Source: SAR86 cluster bacterium
GTDB lineage: Bacteria > Pseudomonadota > Gammaproteobacteria > Magnimaribacterales > D2472
Assembly: GCA_023703615.1 (NCBI GenBank)
Contig: CP097971.1
Span: 336,315-400,314 of the forward strand
Direction: 5' to 3'
DNA length: 64,000 nt
Numbering within the stretch: position 1 is the first letter of the stretch; each line of letters starts with the position of its first letter. This document shows, piece by piece, positions 16,626 through 25,789 of this stretch. The notes under the pieces were generated by a model. The model had not been told where the DNA came from. It ran no database searches and saw only the letters and a program-made list of their open reading frames with translations. A program made the position numbers and the translations under genes.

Positions 16626-18057
16626 AATTTTCAATAGATTCTTTAATTGTTACGATCTTATTCATGATACTCTCTGATGCTTGAAAGTTATTTTTAGTTA
16701 ATTTTAATGCAAATTCTAATTGATTTAGCGCTTCTTCGTTTTGTCCAAGCAATATATAGTATTCTGCTCTGCTTTGATGATATCCAATAATATTTTTGCT
16801 TGACCTTTGTATTTCTGATAAAAACATCCACAGATCAGGATTATCATTTCTTCTAAGAAGTTGATCTCTTATTATTTCTTCAGATTCAAAATATTTTTTC
16901 ATTGCTAATAAAATTTTGGATTTAATAAATGATAATGGATAGTTTTTTGGCGAAATTTCTAAATATTTATTTACATATAAAAGGGCATCTTGAAACCTTT
17001 CAGCTTGTAAAAGCACTTCAACATATGTAGTACTAAGCATTAAGTTTTTCGGATACTTTTGTATTAAATTCTCAATTATTTCTATACTTTTTGAAAAGTT
17101 TCCATTTCTAGCAAGAGCTAGTGCTAGACCATAAAATGAAGAATCACTTTCATCATTTTTTATTTTTGATTCAAATAATCTTAAAGCAGTAGACGGAAGT
17201 TTTTGATAGTAAACTAGAAGCCTTGATCGCACGAAGGAAAACTCTAGGCTATCTTTTTTAGTATTTTCCGTTGGTAAATTTTCTGCAGAATTAAAAGCAT
17301 CAGATATTCTTGATGAGGTAATAGGGTGTGTAAGTAAGAATTCTGGTGGTAAATCTCCAGAGAGTCTTCTAAGATCATTCATGATTTCAAACATCTCACC
17401 CATTGCTTCTGGGTTATAACCAGCCCTTACTAAATTAGAAAATCCGACTCGGTCTGCTTCTTTTTCAAAAAGTCTACTATATCGTAAACTTTGTTGTTGC
17501 AATATTGATGGCCCTAATGCAATTGCATTTGGGTTATTGCTTATAAGAGCAATAGCAAGAGAAGATACCATAACTAATGCAGATGCAAGATTAGAATCCT
17601 GCGACTTCAAAACATTTCTGGCAAAGTGTCTTTGGCTCAAATGGGCAAGCTCGTGAGCAAGAACAGAAGCAAATTGAGCTTCATTTTCAGCTTTTAAAAA
17701 AAGACCGCCGTTAACTCCTATTATTCCACCTGGAGCTGCAAATGCGTTTAATGAGTCATCGTCTATTAAAAGAATTGTAAAATATCTATCAGAAACTTGA
17801 CTATATTCTGATAGTCTATAAATCAATAGCTCTGTATATTCATGAATAAGAGGATCCTCAATTATAGGCGCCTGTGCATATATTTGTTTTAAAAAAGCTT
17901 TACCAATAGCTTTTTCCTGTGCAGTTGAGACTGCGGCTGAAACCCTATCTCCTAAAACTGGTAATTCTATTTCTTTTTTTTCTTGAGGGCTTACATACAC
18001 TGATAAAAAAAGAAAAAAAGTGAATAAAACAAAGTGTTTATATTTTAAAACTAACAT
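16612..18057 (-). CDS. bepA: BepA-like M48 metallopeptidase with TPR domain
   Basis: With start ATG 18057 the product has 481 residues. The hydrophobic signal LFTFFLFLSVYV precedes a peptidase domain with the zinc motif HELAHLSQRHF (His135, Glu136, His139) and the third ligand in LFEKEADRVGF, then a C-terminal TPR region (about 290-470). BepA/YfgC degrades or matures stalled outer-membrane proteins such as LptD in the periplasm. A longer frame reaches TTG 18096, but ATG 18057 places the signal peptide at the start and is preferred. Confidence 0.85.
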   Translation of the reverse strand: MLVLKYKHFVLFTFFLFLSVYVSPQEKKEIELPVLGDRVSAAVSTAQEKAIGKAFLKQIYAQAPIIEDPLIHEYTELLIYRLSEYSQVSDRYFTILLIDDDSLNAFAAPGGIIGVNGGLFLKAENEAQFASVLAHELAHLSQRHFARNVLKSQDSNLASALVMVSSLAIALISNNPNAIALGPSILQQQSLRYSRLFEKEADRVGFSNLVRAGYNPEAMGEMFEIMNDLRRLSGDLPPEFLLTHPITSSRISDAFNSAENLPTENTKKDSLEFSFVRSRLLVYYQKLPSTALRLFESKIKNDESDSSFYGLALALARNGNFSKSIEIIENLIQKYPKNLMLSTTYVEVLLQAERFQDALLYVNKYLEISPKNYPLSFIKSKILLAMKKYFESEEIIRDQLLRRNDNPDLWMFLSEIQRSSKNIIGYHQSRAEYYILLGQNEEALNQLEFALKLTKNNFQASESIMNKIVTIKESIENSRGF

Positions 18058-18161
18058 AAAAATACATTTTAGATTAATATGGTGCCTATAAGACAATTAA
18101 ATTAGTATTAATTTCATAATATAAAGAATATTTAATGAAAATTAAAAAATAATTTATAGCA

Positions 18162-19220
18162 ATGATTGAGCAAGTAAATAAATTTTTTAAGAAAATTTTT
18201 CCAAATGACGAAACTGTTGTTTTTGCATTTCTTATTTTTGCTGTGTTAATTATATTTAGTATTTTTAGCTCGATACTTCCGCCATTTATTATAAGCATAG
18301 TGACAGCATATCTTTTAGTTGGACTTCAAAAGAAAATACAATCTTTTGGGCTAGGCTTGCAATTATCATCTATTACAACATTTACAATTTTTATCATTGT
18401 AAGTACTGCATTATTATTTTGGCTTATGCCTATTCTATATAATCAGCTACAGTCTTTTGTTGTTGATATGCCGAGATTAATAAATGAATTTATTAATTTT
18501 GTTGCCACTATACCTGCAGCATATCCTGAACTTGTATCGTCTGATCAAATTTCATTGTTTTTTCAAGCAGTATCATCAGAATTAACTTCGATAACTCAAA
18601 ATATTGTGAAAACATCAATTTCTGGTATTCAAAGCACTATAACTTTTTTAATTTATGTCATCTTATTCCCTATATTGGTATATTTTTTCTTCTTTGATAG
18701 AAAAAATATTACAAATGGATTTGTAAAAATTATTCCTGGAAAAAGAGATATGCTCCTTAAGGTATGGGAAGAGATGGATGTACAACTTAGTAACTATGTA
18801 AGAGGTAAGTCTCTTGAGATTGTTATCGTTGGTTTTTCAGCTGCAATTATATTTGCTTCACTTGGTTTAAAATACTCTGCTCTCTTATCAGTTCTAGTTG
18901 GACTATCTGTCATAATTCCCTATATAGGAGCTTTTTTAGTAACAATTCCAGTAGTATTGGTTGGCTTATTACAATTTGGAACAACTTTTGATTTTTGGTT
19001 ATTAATAATATTGTATCTTTTGCTACAAGGTCTAGATGGTAACTTACTTGTTCCTATTATTTTTTCAGATGCAGTAAAACTTCATCCAGTAGCAATTATC
19101 GTTGCTGTTTTCGTTTTTGGTAGCATGTTTGGTTTTTGGGGAGTATTTTTTGCGATACCTATTGCTACATTTATAAAGGCAGTTTGGAACGCCTGGCCCA
19201 GCTATCAGGATCAGCAATAA
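18162..19220 (+). CDS. AI-2E family transporter, PerM-like
   Basis: 352 residues with eight predicted membrane segments. VVGLSVIIPYIGAFL-like (LVGLSVIIPYIGAFLVTIP), GLDGNLLVPIIFSDAVKLHP and FGSMFGFWGVFFAIPIATFIKA are hallmarks of the AI-2E/PerM family (PF01594). Members include TqsA and sodium-proton antiporters; substrates are mostly unknown. PerM lies next to bepA in E. coli, which fits this divergent pair. Confidence 0.85.
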   Translation: MIEQVNKFFKKIFPNDETVVFAFLIFAVLIIFSIFSSILPPFIISIVTAYLLVGLQKKIQSFGLGLQLSSITTFTIFIIVSTALLFWLMPILYNQLQSFVVDMPRLINEFINFVATIPAAYPELVSSDQISLFFQAVSSELTSITQNIVKTSISGIQSTITFLIYVILFPILVYFFFFDRKNITNGFVKIIPGKRDMLLKVWEEMDVQLSNYVRGKSLEIVIVGFSAAIIFASLGLKYSALLSVLVGLSVIIPYIGAFLVTIPVVLVGLLQFGTTFDFWLLIILYLLLQGLDGNLLVPIIFSDAVKLHPVAIIVAVFVFGSMFGFWGVFFAIPIATFIKAVWNAWPSYQDQQ

Positions 19221-19681
19221 TCCTTTACGCTCTGTAAAACTTCTTTAACATGATCTTTAACTTTCACTGATCTCCATTCTTTAACGATTGTACCTTCTGC
19301 ATTTACTAAAAATGTGCTTCTATCAACACCCATGTATTCTCGTCCATACATTGATTTTAATTGCATTACATCAAAAGATTTACAAACTTTTTCATCGGGA
19401 TCTGATAACAATTCGAAAGGAAAAGATTGTTTAGATTTAAAATTTTCATGAGACTTAATACTATCTCTTGATACACCAAGAATCTCTGTATTAAGTTCTT
19501 TAAACTCCTCATAATTATCTCTAAAATCTTGTCCTTCAACTGTGCATCCGGGAGTACTATCTTTTGGATAAAAATATATAACAAGATTTTTATTTGCAAA
19601 AGTCTCATTGGTTAGATTTTTATCACTTGTTGCGTAAGCTTGAAATTTCGGGCATTTTTTTCCTTCTAGTTTTTTGACCAT
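19211..19681 (-). CDS. bcp: Peroxiredoxin of the Bcp/PrxQ family, without the nearby resolving cysteine
   Basis: 156 residues. The peroxidatic Cys46 is in FYPKDSTPGCTVEGQDFRD, and VDRSTFLVNAEGTIVKEW is family typical. It reduces hydroperoxides with thioredoxin. The usual second cysteine five residues on is Gln51 here; other cysteines are Cys10, one in KVCKSFD and the last residue. I use ATG 19681, preceded by AAAGGAAAT, rather than the longer frame to 19750, which would overlap dapA. In E. coli bcp also lies beside dapA. Confidence 0.9.
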   Translation of the reverse strand: MVKKLEGKKCPKFQAYATSDKNLTNETFANKNLVIYFYPKDSTPGCTVEGQDFRDNYEEFKELNTEILGVSRDSIKSHENFKSKQSFPFELLSDPDEKVCKSFDVMQLKSMYGREYMGVDRSTFLVNAEGTIVKEWRSVKVKDHVKEVLQSVKDYC

Positions 19682-19748
19682 GGTATTTCCTTTTAAAATT
19701 GTGTTATAAAATAGTGTATAGTCATATTTTTTACTGATTTTTGAATTC

Positions 19749-20636
19749 ATGCAAGTATTACAGGGAAGTTTAGTAGCATTAATTACGCCAATGCTTAAAA
19801 ATGGCGATATAGATTATGTTGCTCTAGAAAGACTTATTGATTGGCACATTGATATGGGCACAAATGGAATTGTTTCTGTTGGCACAACCGGAGAATCCGC
19901 AACTCTGGATTTCGAAGAGCATTTTAATGTTATTTCCCATACGATTAATTATGTAAAAAAAAGAGTACCAGTTATTGCTGGTACTGGAGCAAATTCAACA
20001 AAGGAAGCAATTTATCTCACTGCAAAAGCTAAAGATGCTGGTGCAGATTATGCACTTCTTGTAACTCCTTATTATAATAAACCAAATCAAAATGGGCTTA
20101 TTAAACATTACACAGAATTAGCAAACGAAGTTGATATTCCTCAAATTTTGTATAATGTACCATCAAGAACGGCATGTGATCTTTTACCAGAATCTGTAAA
20201 GCTTTTGTCAAAGCATCAAAATATTATAGGTATAAAAGAAGCAGTTGATGACCAACAAAGAATTGAAGAGCTTCTTGAAATTGCTAGAGATAGAAAAGAC
20301 TTTTATATTTATTCAGGAGATGATCCAACTTTCTGTAAATCCTTGAAAATGGGGATCGATGGAGTTATATCTGTTGCTGCAAATGTAATACCAAATTTAA
20401 TAACAGCAATATGCAAATACTCATTAAATAATGATTTTGAAAAAGCTCAGCAAATAGATGCAGATTGTAAAAATTTATATAAACTTTTATTTATAGAATC
20501 TAACCCCATACCTGTAAAATGGATGTTATACAGAATGAAAAAAGTGCATGATGCAATTAGATCACCTCTTATAACATTAGATGAAACTTTTCATGATGAA
20601 GTATTGTCAGAACTTCAAAGGTTGAAATTATTATGA
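19749..20636 (+). CDS. dapA: 4-hydroxy-tetrahydrodipicolinate synthase
   Basis: 295 residues, the standard size. The Schiff-base Lys163 is in IGIKEAVDD, Tyr135 in LYNVPSRTACDLLPE, and GTTGESATLDFEEH holds the pyruvate-binding Thr pair. It condenses pyruvate with aspartate semialdehyde in the diaminopimelate/lysine pathway. bamC overlaps its stop by four bases, the same dapA-bamC order as in E. coli. Confidence 0.97.
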   Translation: MQVLQGSLVALITPMLKNGDIDYVALERLIDWHIDMGTNGIVSVGTTGESATLDFEEHFNVISHTINYVKKRVPVIAGTGANSTKEAIYLTAKAKDAGADYALLVTPYYNKPNQNGLIKHYTELANEVDIPQILYNVPSRTACDLLPESVKLLSKHQNIIGIKEAVDDQQRIEELLEIARDRKDFYIYSGDDPTFCKSLKMGIDGVISVAANVIPNLITAICKYSLNNDFEKAQQIDADCKNLYKLLFIESNPIPVKWMLYRMKKVHDAIRSPLITLDETFHDEVLSELQRLKLL

Positions 20637-21610
20637 AAACATACTTTATAAATATACCTATTTTATTTTTATTTTTTGGATGTTCTTCTATGTCGGGCCC
20701 TGATGGATTTTTTCCTGATACAAAATATGATTTTTTTGATGAGCAGGTTGCTGATGAAATTATACTTCCAGATCATCTGAATCAACCTAATAAAGAAAAT
20801 CATTTTCCTGTAACTAATAACGTAATCATTGAAGAAGATATAGATGTTCCTAAACCAAGACAAATATTTGCCTCATCAGGTACTAGTGCTGTTCAATTGC
20901 GCAGATTAGGCGAACTAATGTGGGTTTATATAGAGACTCTTCCTTCTACCTCATGGCCTATTGCAAAAAATTATTGGGATACATCTATCTACTCTGTAAT
21001 AAGTGCAAATCCAGAGAATGGTAAAATTAAAGTAGATTTTGACGATGAATCAATTCTTGAGATGCGAATTGAACATGGAATTAAAGAAGCTTCTACAGAA
21101 ATATTTTTATATGTTGTTAACAAAAATAATAATGAAATACTCAGTAATCCAGAGTTTATTAGAAGTGAATTAGAAAAAATGGTTAATTATTTAGCTCAAT
21201 CAGTTAATAATTTTTCAGGAACATCTTTAGCGGCTCAAAATTTAAATGAAAACAAGAAAGCTAAAATATTTTCTGAGAATGGGCAAACTGTCATATCTTT
21301 GGAGCTTTCATTTGACAGAGCTTGGTCATCAGTTAGTAAAGCATTGGATGCTGCTAATATTATAGCGAATGATAAGAACAGAAGCGCAGGGATTTTTTAT
21401 GTAAGTTATCAACAAGAGGAAAGAAATGGATTTTTTTCATTTCTAGGTTTTGGTAAAGAAAGAAATAGCAGCACACTATCAAATGAATCTGATTTTGAAG
21501 TAACTATTACAGAAAAAAATAATAAGAGCTATGTTAGAGCAAGACCAACAAATGATAATATACAAGAAGCAGAAGAATTACTTTCAAAAATTAATGAAGC
21601 ATTGAGTTAA
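20633..21610 (+). CDS. bamC: BamC, lipoprotein of the outer-membrane assembly complex
   Basis: 325 residues. The signal ends in the lipobox LFLFFGC (Cys17), followed by SSMSGPDGFFPDTKYDF, the conserved unstructured N-terminal segment of BamC that lies on BamD. Two helix-grip domains follow; AWSSVSKALDAANIIANDKNRSAGIFYVSY marks the second. Between dapA and purC, as in E. coli. Confidence 0.9.
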   Translation: MKTYFINIPILFLFFGCSSMSGPDGFFPDTKYDFFDEQVADEIILPDHLNQPNKENHFPVTNNVIIEEDIDVPKPRQIFASSGTSAVQLRRLGELMWVYIETLPSTSWPIAKNYWDTSIYSVISANPENGKIKVDFDDESILEMRIEHGIKEASTEIFLYVVNKNNNEILSNPEFIRSELEKMVNYLAQSVNNFSGTSLAAQNLNENKKAKIFSENGQTVISLELSFDRAWSSVSKALDAANIIANDKNRSAGIFYVSYQQEERNGFFSFLGFGKERNSSTLSNESDFEVTITEKNNKSYVRARPTNDNIQEAEELLSKINEALS

Positions 21611-21612
21611 AT

Positions 21613-22335
21613 ATGGAAAAAATTAAAGAATTAACAAAAGGTAAGGCAAAATCATTATTCACGACAAGCAATGATGATCATTTAATTATGCATTTCAGTG
21701 ACGATACCTCAGCCTTTGATGGCAAAAAAAAGGAAGCTTTGTTAGGTAAAGGAACTATTAATAATCAATTTAATGCATTCATTATGGAGCATTTGAAAGA
21801 AAATAATGTTGAAACTCATCTGATTGATGTTCTTAACACTTCAGATTCATTAGTATATAAATTAAATATGTTTCCTATTGAATGTGTTATAAGAAATAGA
21901 GCTTCTGGATCAATTTGCAGAAGACTAGGAACTGAAGATGGTCTAATTTTTGAATCGCCACTATTTGAATTCTTCTTAAAAGATGACGACCTTGGCGACC
22001 CACTTATAAATGATGAACATATCATTTCTTTTGGTTGGGCATCAATAGATCAAATAAAAGAAATGAAATCTTTAACATATAAAATTAATACAATTTTATC
22101 AAAATTATTTTTAGATTCAGGCCTGATACTTGTTGATTTCAAGGTGGAGTTTGGAGTTTTTAAGGATTCTAAAATATTGTTAGCAGATGAGTTTACTCCT
22201 GATGGTTGTAGACTTTGGGATTCTAAAACTATGAAAAAAATGGATAAAGATAGATTTAGACAAGGTTTGGGTGATGTTGTTGAATCCTATCACCAAGTTG
22301 CAGATCGCTTAGGTATGAATATTAAACTTGACTAA
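21613..22335 (+). CDS. purC: SAICAR synthetase (purine synthesis)
   Basis: 240 residues. [16 protein letters not shown] at the start, [30 protein letters not shown] and [12 protein letters not shown] are canonical PurC motifs. It ligates aspartate to CAIR using ATP. The last codons and stop lie inside the IscR operator of the next operon. Confidence 0.96.
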   Translation: MEKIKELTKGKAKSLFTTSNDDHLIMHFSDDTSAFDGKKKEALLGKGTINNQFNAFIMEHLKENNVETHLIDVLNTSDSLVYKLNMFPIECVIRNRASGSICRRLGTEDGLIFESPLFEFFLKDDDLGDPLINDEHIISFGWASIDQIKEMKSLTYKINTILSKLFLDSGLILVDFKVEFGVFKDSKILLADEFTPDGCRLWDSKTMKKMDKDRFRQGLGDVVESYHQVADRLGMNIKLD

Positions 22336-22348
22336 ATAAGTCAGGTAT
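22324..22348 (+). promoter_or_regulatory. IscR type 1 operator
   Basis: The 25 bases match the E. coli type 1 IscR site: a TTGACT half at 22328-22333, four A/T bases, and an AGTCAGGTAT half at 22339-22348. The dyad overlaps the purC stop codon and covers the -35 box and spacer of the promoter before iscR, the geometry used by holo-IscR to repress its own operon when Fe-S clusters are sufficient. Confidence 0.8.
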
Positions 22349-22355
22349 TTATAAT
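22328..22355 (+). promoter_or_regulatory. Promoter of the isc operon
   Basis: TTGACT (22328-22333) and a perfect TATAAT (22350-22355) are separated by 16 bases. The expected transcription start, six or seven bases after the -10 box, is at or within one base of the iscR GTG at 22362, so the mRNA would be leaderless. Confidence 0.8.
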
Positions 22356-22361
22356 TCATGC

Positions 22362-22796
22362 GTGAGGTTAACAACTAAAAGCAAATACGCTATAAATGCG
22401 CTTACAGAGATGTCTGCTCTTCAGTCAACTGGACCAGTTGCCTTGTCTGATATTTCAATAAATCAGAAAATAAAACTTCCTTATTTAGAGCAACTTTTCA
22501 GAAAATTAAGAATTGCAGGAATAGTGAAAAGCATTCGTGGAAGAAATGGAGGCTATCTTTACGCTAAACATCCTAAGTTTATTACTATAAAACAAATTAT
22601 GGATGCGGTTGAAGAAGAGTTGGATGCAACAAATTGTAAGAACAATTCTCCTTGTAAAGATGGCAAGAAATGCAATACGCATAATTTATGGCACGAATTA
22701 AATAATGTTGTAAATAATTATTTGTCAGAAACAACACTCTCAAGTCTTGTAGACGCTGACAATAGCCCATATATAGATATAAGAGAGATTAATTAA
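22362..22796 (+). CDS. iscR: IscR, Fe-S cluster-sensing Rrf2 regulator
   Basis: 144 residues. The start [13 protein letters not shown] aligns with E. coli MRLTSKGRYAV, which fixes GTG 22362 as start; no in-frame start lies upstream and there is no Shine-Dalgarno. The winged helix is followed by the cluster ligands in [16 protein letters not shown] (three Cys plus His). Holo-IscR represses the isc operon through type 1 sites such as the one found in this promoter. Confidence 0.95.
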   Translation: MRLTTKSKYAINALTEMSALQSTGPVALSDISINQKIKLPYLEQLFRKLRIAGIVKSIRGRNGGYLYAKHPKFITIKQIMDAVEEELDATNCKNNSPCKDGKKCNTHNLWHELNNVVNNYLSETTLSSLVDADNSPYIDIREIN

Positions 22797-24017
22797 ATGA
22801 AAAAAAATAATACTATATATTTAGATTACGCTTCGACTACTCCAGTTGATCCAAGAGTTGCATCAAAAATGATGGAATTTTTAACAGTTGATGGTGAATT
22901 TGGTAATCCTGCGTCCAGATCACACAGATATGGTTGGAAAGCTGATGAAGCTGTTGAAGAAGCAAGATCTCATGTTTCTAATTTAGTCAATTGCGATCCA
23001 AGAGAAATAGTTTGGACTTCAGGTGCAACCGAAGCAGACAATCTTGCAATAAAAGGGGTTGCTAGATTCTATAAAAACAAAGGTAATCATATTATTACTT
23101 CAAAAATTGAACATAAGGCTGTTCTTGATCCATGCAGACAGCTTGAAAGAGAAGGTTTCGAAGTTACATATTTAGAACCAGATGATGGCGGTATTATTTC
23201 ACCGGAAGACATAAAAAGTGCCCTCAAAGAAAATACTATTCTTGTTTCAATAATGCATATAAATAATGAATTAGGAACTATAAATAACATAAATGAGATA
23301 GGCAAAATTGTTAAAAATAAAGGAGCGTTTTTTCATGTTGACGCTGCACAAAGCACAGGTAAAGTTAACATTGATTTAAAAGATGCACCTATAGACTTAA
23401 TGTCTTTTTCAGCTCATAAAACATATGGACCAAAAGGAATTGGAGCCCTTTATGTAAGAAGAAAACCTAGAGTAAGAATAGAGGCGTTGTTGCATGGAGG
23501 TGGTCATGAGAGAGGAATGCGCTCTGGGACATTAGCTACTCATCAAATAGTAGGAATGGGAGAAGCTTTCAGGCTTGCAAAGTTAGAAATGAAAAAAGAT
23601 CACGAGAAAGTTAGTAAATTTCATAAAAAATTCTTAGATGATGTTGGTAAGATCGAACACGTTTACATTAATGGTGATGTAGAAAATAAAGTTCCTAACA
23701 TTCTGAACGTTAGTTTTAATTTTGTTGAAGGAGAATCATTAATAATGGGACTTAAAGATATTGCAGTATCATCTGGATCGGCATGTACGTCAGCCAGTCT
23801 TGAACCATCTTATGTGTTAAGAGCTCTTGGAAGAAAAGATGAATTGGCTCATAGCTCTATAAGATTTTCTTTTGGAAGATTTACAAATGATGATGAAGTT
23901 CAAAGAACCTTACAACTATTAAATAATGTAGTTGAGAGATTAAGAGAACTCTCACCTCTATGGGAAATGCATTTAGATGGTATTGATTTGGATACTGTAG
24001 AGTGGACAGCACATTAA
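22797..24017 (+). CDS. iscS: Cysteine desulfurase IscS
   Basis: 406 residues. PLP Lys208 is in [12 protein letters not shown], His106 in EHKAVLDPC, and the persulfide Cys330 in [17 protein letters not shown]. It takes sulfur from cysteine for IscU and for tRNA thiolation. ATG follows the iscR stop directly. Confidence 0.97.
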   Translation: MKKNNTIYLDYASTTPVDPRVASKMMEFLTVDGEFGNPASRSHRYGWKADEAVEEARSHVSNLVNCDPREIVWTSGATEADNLAIKGVARFYKNKGNHIITSKIEHKAVLDPCRQLEREGFEVTYLEPDDGGIISPEDIKSALKENTILVSIMHINNELGTINNINEIGKIVKNKGAFFHVDAAQSTGKVNIDLKDAPIDLMSFSAHKTYGPKGIGALYVRRKPRVRIEALLHGGGHERGMRSGTLATHQIVGMGEAFRLAKLEMKKDHEKVSKFHKKFLDDVGKIEHVYINGDVENKVPNILNVSFNFVEGESLIMGLKDIAVSSGSACTSASLEPSYVLRALGRKDELAHSSIRFSFGRFTNDDEVQRTLQLLNNVVERLRELSPLWEMHLDGIDLDTVEWTAH

Positions 24018-24032
24018 TTTTGGAGGAATGTA

Positions 24033-24437
24033 ATGGCATATAGTAAAAAAGTTGTAGATAAATTTGAAAATACTTTAAACAACCCTGAAGCATACAAGGT
24101 TGGAAGATTTGATCCAAAAGAATTAAATGTTGGCACAGGAATGGTTGGAGCACCGGCATGTGGTGACGTAATGAAACTTCAGATTAAATGCGAACCAAAA
24201 GGAAATTCACATATTATTAAAGATGTAAAATTCAAAACTTATGGATGTGGATCTGCAATTGCTTCGTCTAGTGAATTAGTTGAAATGCTAATTGGAAAAA
24301 CTCTTGAAGAGGCAAAAGCAATTAAAAATATTGAAATAGTAGAGGCCTTAGAGTTACCTCCTATTAAGATACACTGTTCAGTACTCGCTGAAGATTCTAT
24401 AAAACAAGCAATAGAAGATTACGAATCAAAACAATAA
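24033..24437 (+). CDS. iscU: Fe-S scaffold IscU
   Basis: 134 residues. Cys43, Cys72 and Cys115 are the cluster ligands, with Asp45 in PACGDVMKL. LPPIK (108-112) is a conservative variant of the LPPVK motif bound by the chaperone HscA, notable because hscA is not in this operon. GGAGG precedes the ATG. Confidence 0.97.
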   Translation: MAYSKKVVDKFENTLNNPEAYKVGRFDPKELNVGTGMVGAPACGDVMKLQIKCEPKGNSHIIKDVKFKTYGCGSAIASSSELVEMLIGKTLEEAKAIKNIEIVEALELPPIKIHCSVLAEDSIKQAIEDYESKQ

Positions 24438-24440
24438 TCC

Positions 24441-24782
24441 ATGGAAAATTTTTCTTCAAAAAATATAAGTTTTTCAAAAACTGCTATTAAACATTTTACA
24501 AAGAGTCTTGAATTAAGAGGCTCAGGTATTGGTATTCAAATAGGTGTTAAAAAAGCTGGTTGTTCAGGATACGAATATTTTTTTGATTATATTGATGCTG
24601 AAAATGAAAGTTTTATTAGGTATGAAGAAGATGGATGTAAAATATTTATTGATCAAAAAAGTTTAGATTTTCTAAAAGGAAGTTTAATTGACTACACAGA
24701 AGATGGATTAAACAAAGGCATTAAATTTAAAAATCCTAATGTGAAAGCAACATGTGGTTGCGGCGAAAGTTTTACAATCTAA
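24441..24782 (+). CDS. iscA: A-type Fe-S carrier IscA
   Basis: 113 residues of the HesB/IscA family with the three cysteines in KKAGCSGYEYFFDY and TCGCGESF. It carries iron or [4Fe-4S] clusters to target proteins. It follows iscU by three bases. hscB and hscA should come next in a standard isc operon but fdx follows after four bases. Confidence 0.93.
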   Translation: MENFSSKNISFSKTAIKHFTKSLELRGSGIGIQIGVKKAGCSGYEYFFDYIDAENESFIRYEEDGCKIFIDQKSLDFLKGSLIDYTEDGLNKGIKFKNPNVKATCGCGESFTI

Positions 24783-24786
24783 TTAA

Positions 24787-25125
24787 ATGACAAAAATAAA
24801 AATCTTACCTCATTCTGAGATATGTCCTAATGGCGTTGAAATAGAATCTTTAGAAGATGAAACTATTTGTGAGGCAGCTCTAAGAAATGGAGTTAAAATT
24901 GAACATGCGTGCGAGATGTCATGTGCTTGTACCACATGTCATTGTATTGTTAGAAAAGGTTTCGAGACACTTAATGATTCTAGTGAAATAGAAGAAGATT
25001 TGTTAGATAAAGCATGGGGGCTTGAACAGACATCAAGATTAAGCTGTCAAGCTATTCCAGGGGATGAAGATATTGAGATTGAATTACCCAAATATAATAT
25101 AAATATGGTTTCAGAGGATCATTAA
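24787..25125 (+). CDS. fdx: [2Fe-2S] ferredoxin of the isc operon
   Basis: 112 residues. Ligands Cys42, Cys48, Cys51 (in ACEMSCACTTCHC) and Cys87 (RLSCQ) are at the same positions as in E. coli Fdx. It donates electrons to cluster assembly on IscU. The stop overlaps the iscX start by one base. Confidence 0.96.
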   Translation: MTKIKILPHSEICPNGVEIESLEDETICEAALRNGVKIEHACEMSCACTTCHCIVRKGFETLNDSSEIEEDLLDKAWGLEQTSRLSCQAIPGDEDIEIELPKYNINMVSEDH

Positions 25126-25328
25126 TGAATGAACTTCAGTGGTTAAGTGTTGATGATATTGCTATAGAACTCTATGAAAAATTTCCAGATGTTGATCCTA
25201 AATGGATAAGTTTTCCTGATCTGCATGCAAAAATATGTGCTCTAGAGAATTTTAAAGGCGATCCTAAAAAATCTAATGAAAAAATTCTTGAAACTATTCA
25301 AATGTTATGGATAGAAGAATACGAATAA
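25125..25328 (+). CDS. iscX: IscX, small IscS-binding protein
   Basis: 67 residues, acidic, with LQWLSVDDIAIELYEKFPDVDPKWISFPDLH, the conserved IscX fold including the DPxxIxFxDL pattern. It binds IscS and iron and modulates cluster assembly. Last gene of the isc operon, as in E. coli. Confidence 0.93.
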   Translation: MNELQWLSVDDIAIELYEKFPDVDPKWISFPDLHAKICALENFKGDPKKSNEKILETIQMLWIEEYE

Positions 25329-25364
25329 GTTTCATATAATACTTGCATCTTATTGAGGTGAATT

Positions 25365-25784
25365 ATGACAGAAAAAACTTTATCAATTATAAAGCCTGAT
25401 GCAGTATCAAAAAATATCATTGGTAAAATTATCTCCAGATTTGAAGATAATGGACTTGAGATTATTGCAGCAAAGTTAATTCGTTTATCTGATGATGAGG
25501 CCTCTGGTTTTTATGCAGAACATCAAGGCAAGCCTTTTTTTAATGCACTAAAAGACTTTATGACATCAGGTCCTGTTTTTATTCAAGTTCTTCAAGGTGA
25601 AAATGCAATTTCAAGAAATAGAGAATTAATGGGTGATACTGATCCCGCAAAGGCTAAAGTTGGATCAATAAGATCAGATTTTGCTTCAAGCATTGATGCA
25701 AATGCTGTTCATGGCTCTGACTCTAAAGAAAGTGCTGAAAGAGAAATAAATTATTTTTTTGTAGAAGAAGAAATTCTAAAATAA
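25365..25784 (+). CDS. ndk: Nucleoside diphosphate kinase
   Basis: 139 residues. [16 protein letters not shown] at the start and the phosphohistidine His116 in [10 protein letters not shown]. It equilibrates NTP pools. TGAGGTG precedes the ATG. In E. coli ndk is also followed by rlmN. Confidence 0.96.
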   Translation: MTEKTLSIIKPDAVSKNIIGKIISRFEDNGLEIIAAKLIRLSDDEASGFYAEHQGKPFFNALKDFMTSGPVFIQVLQGENAISRNRELMGDTDPAKAKVGSIRSDFASSIDANAVHGSDSKESAEREINYFFVEEEILK

Positions 25785-25789
25785 TTATC

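Noticed and set aside
18109-18152. Inverted TTAATTTCAT / ATGAAAATTAA between bepA and perM
   Set aside because: Needs a bulge and a long loop in a region of almost pure A/T; not distinguishable from background.
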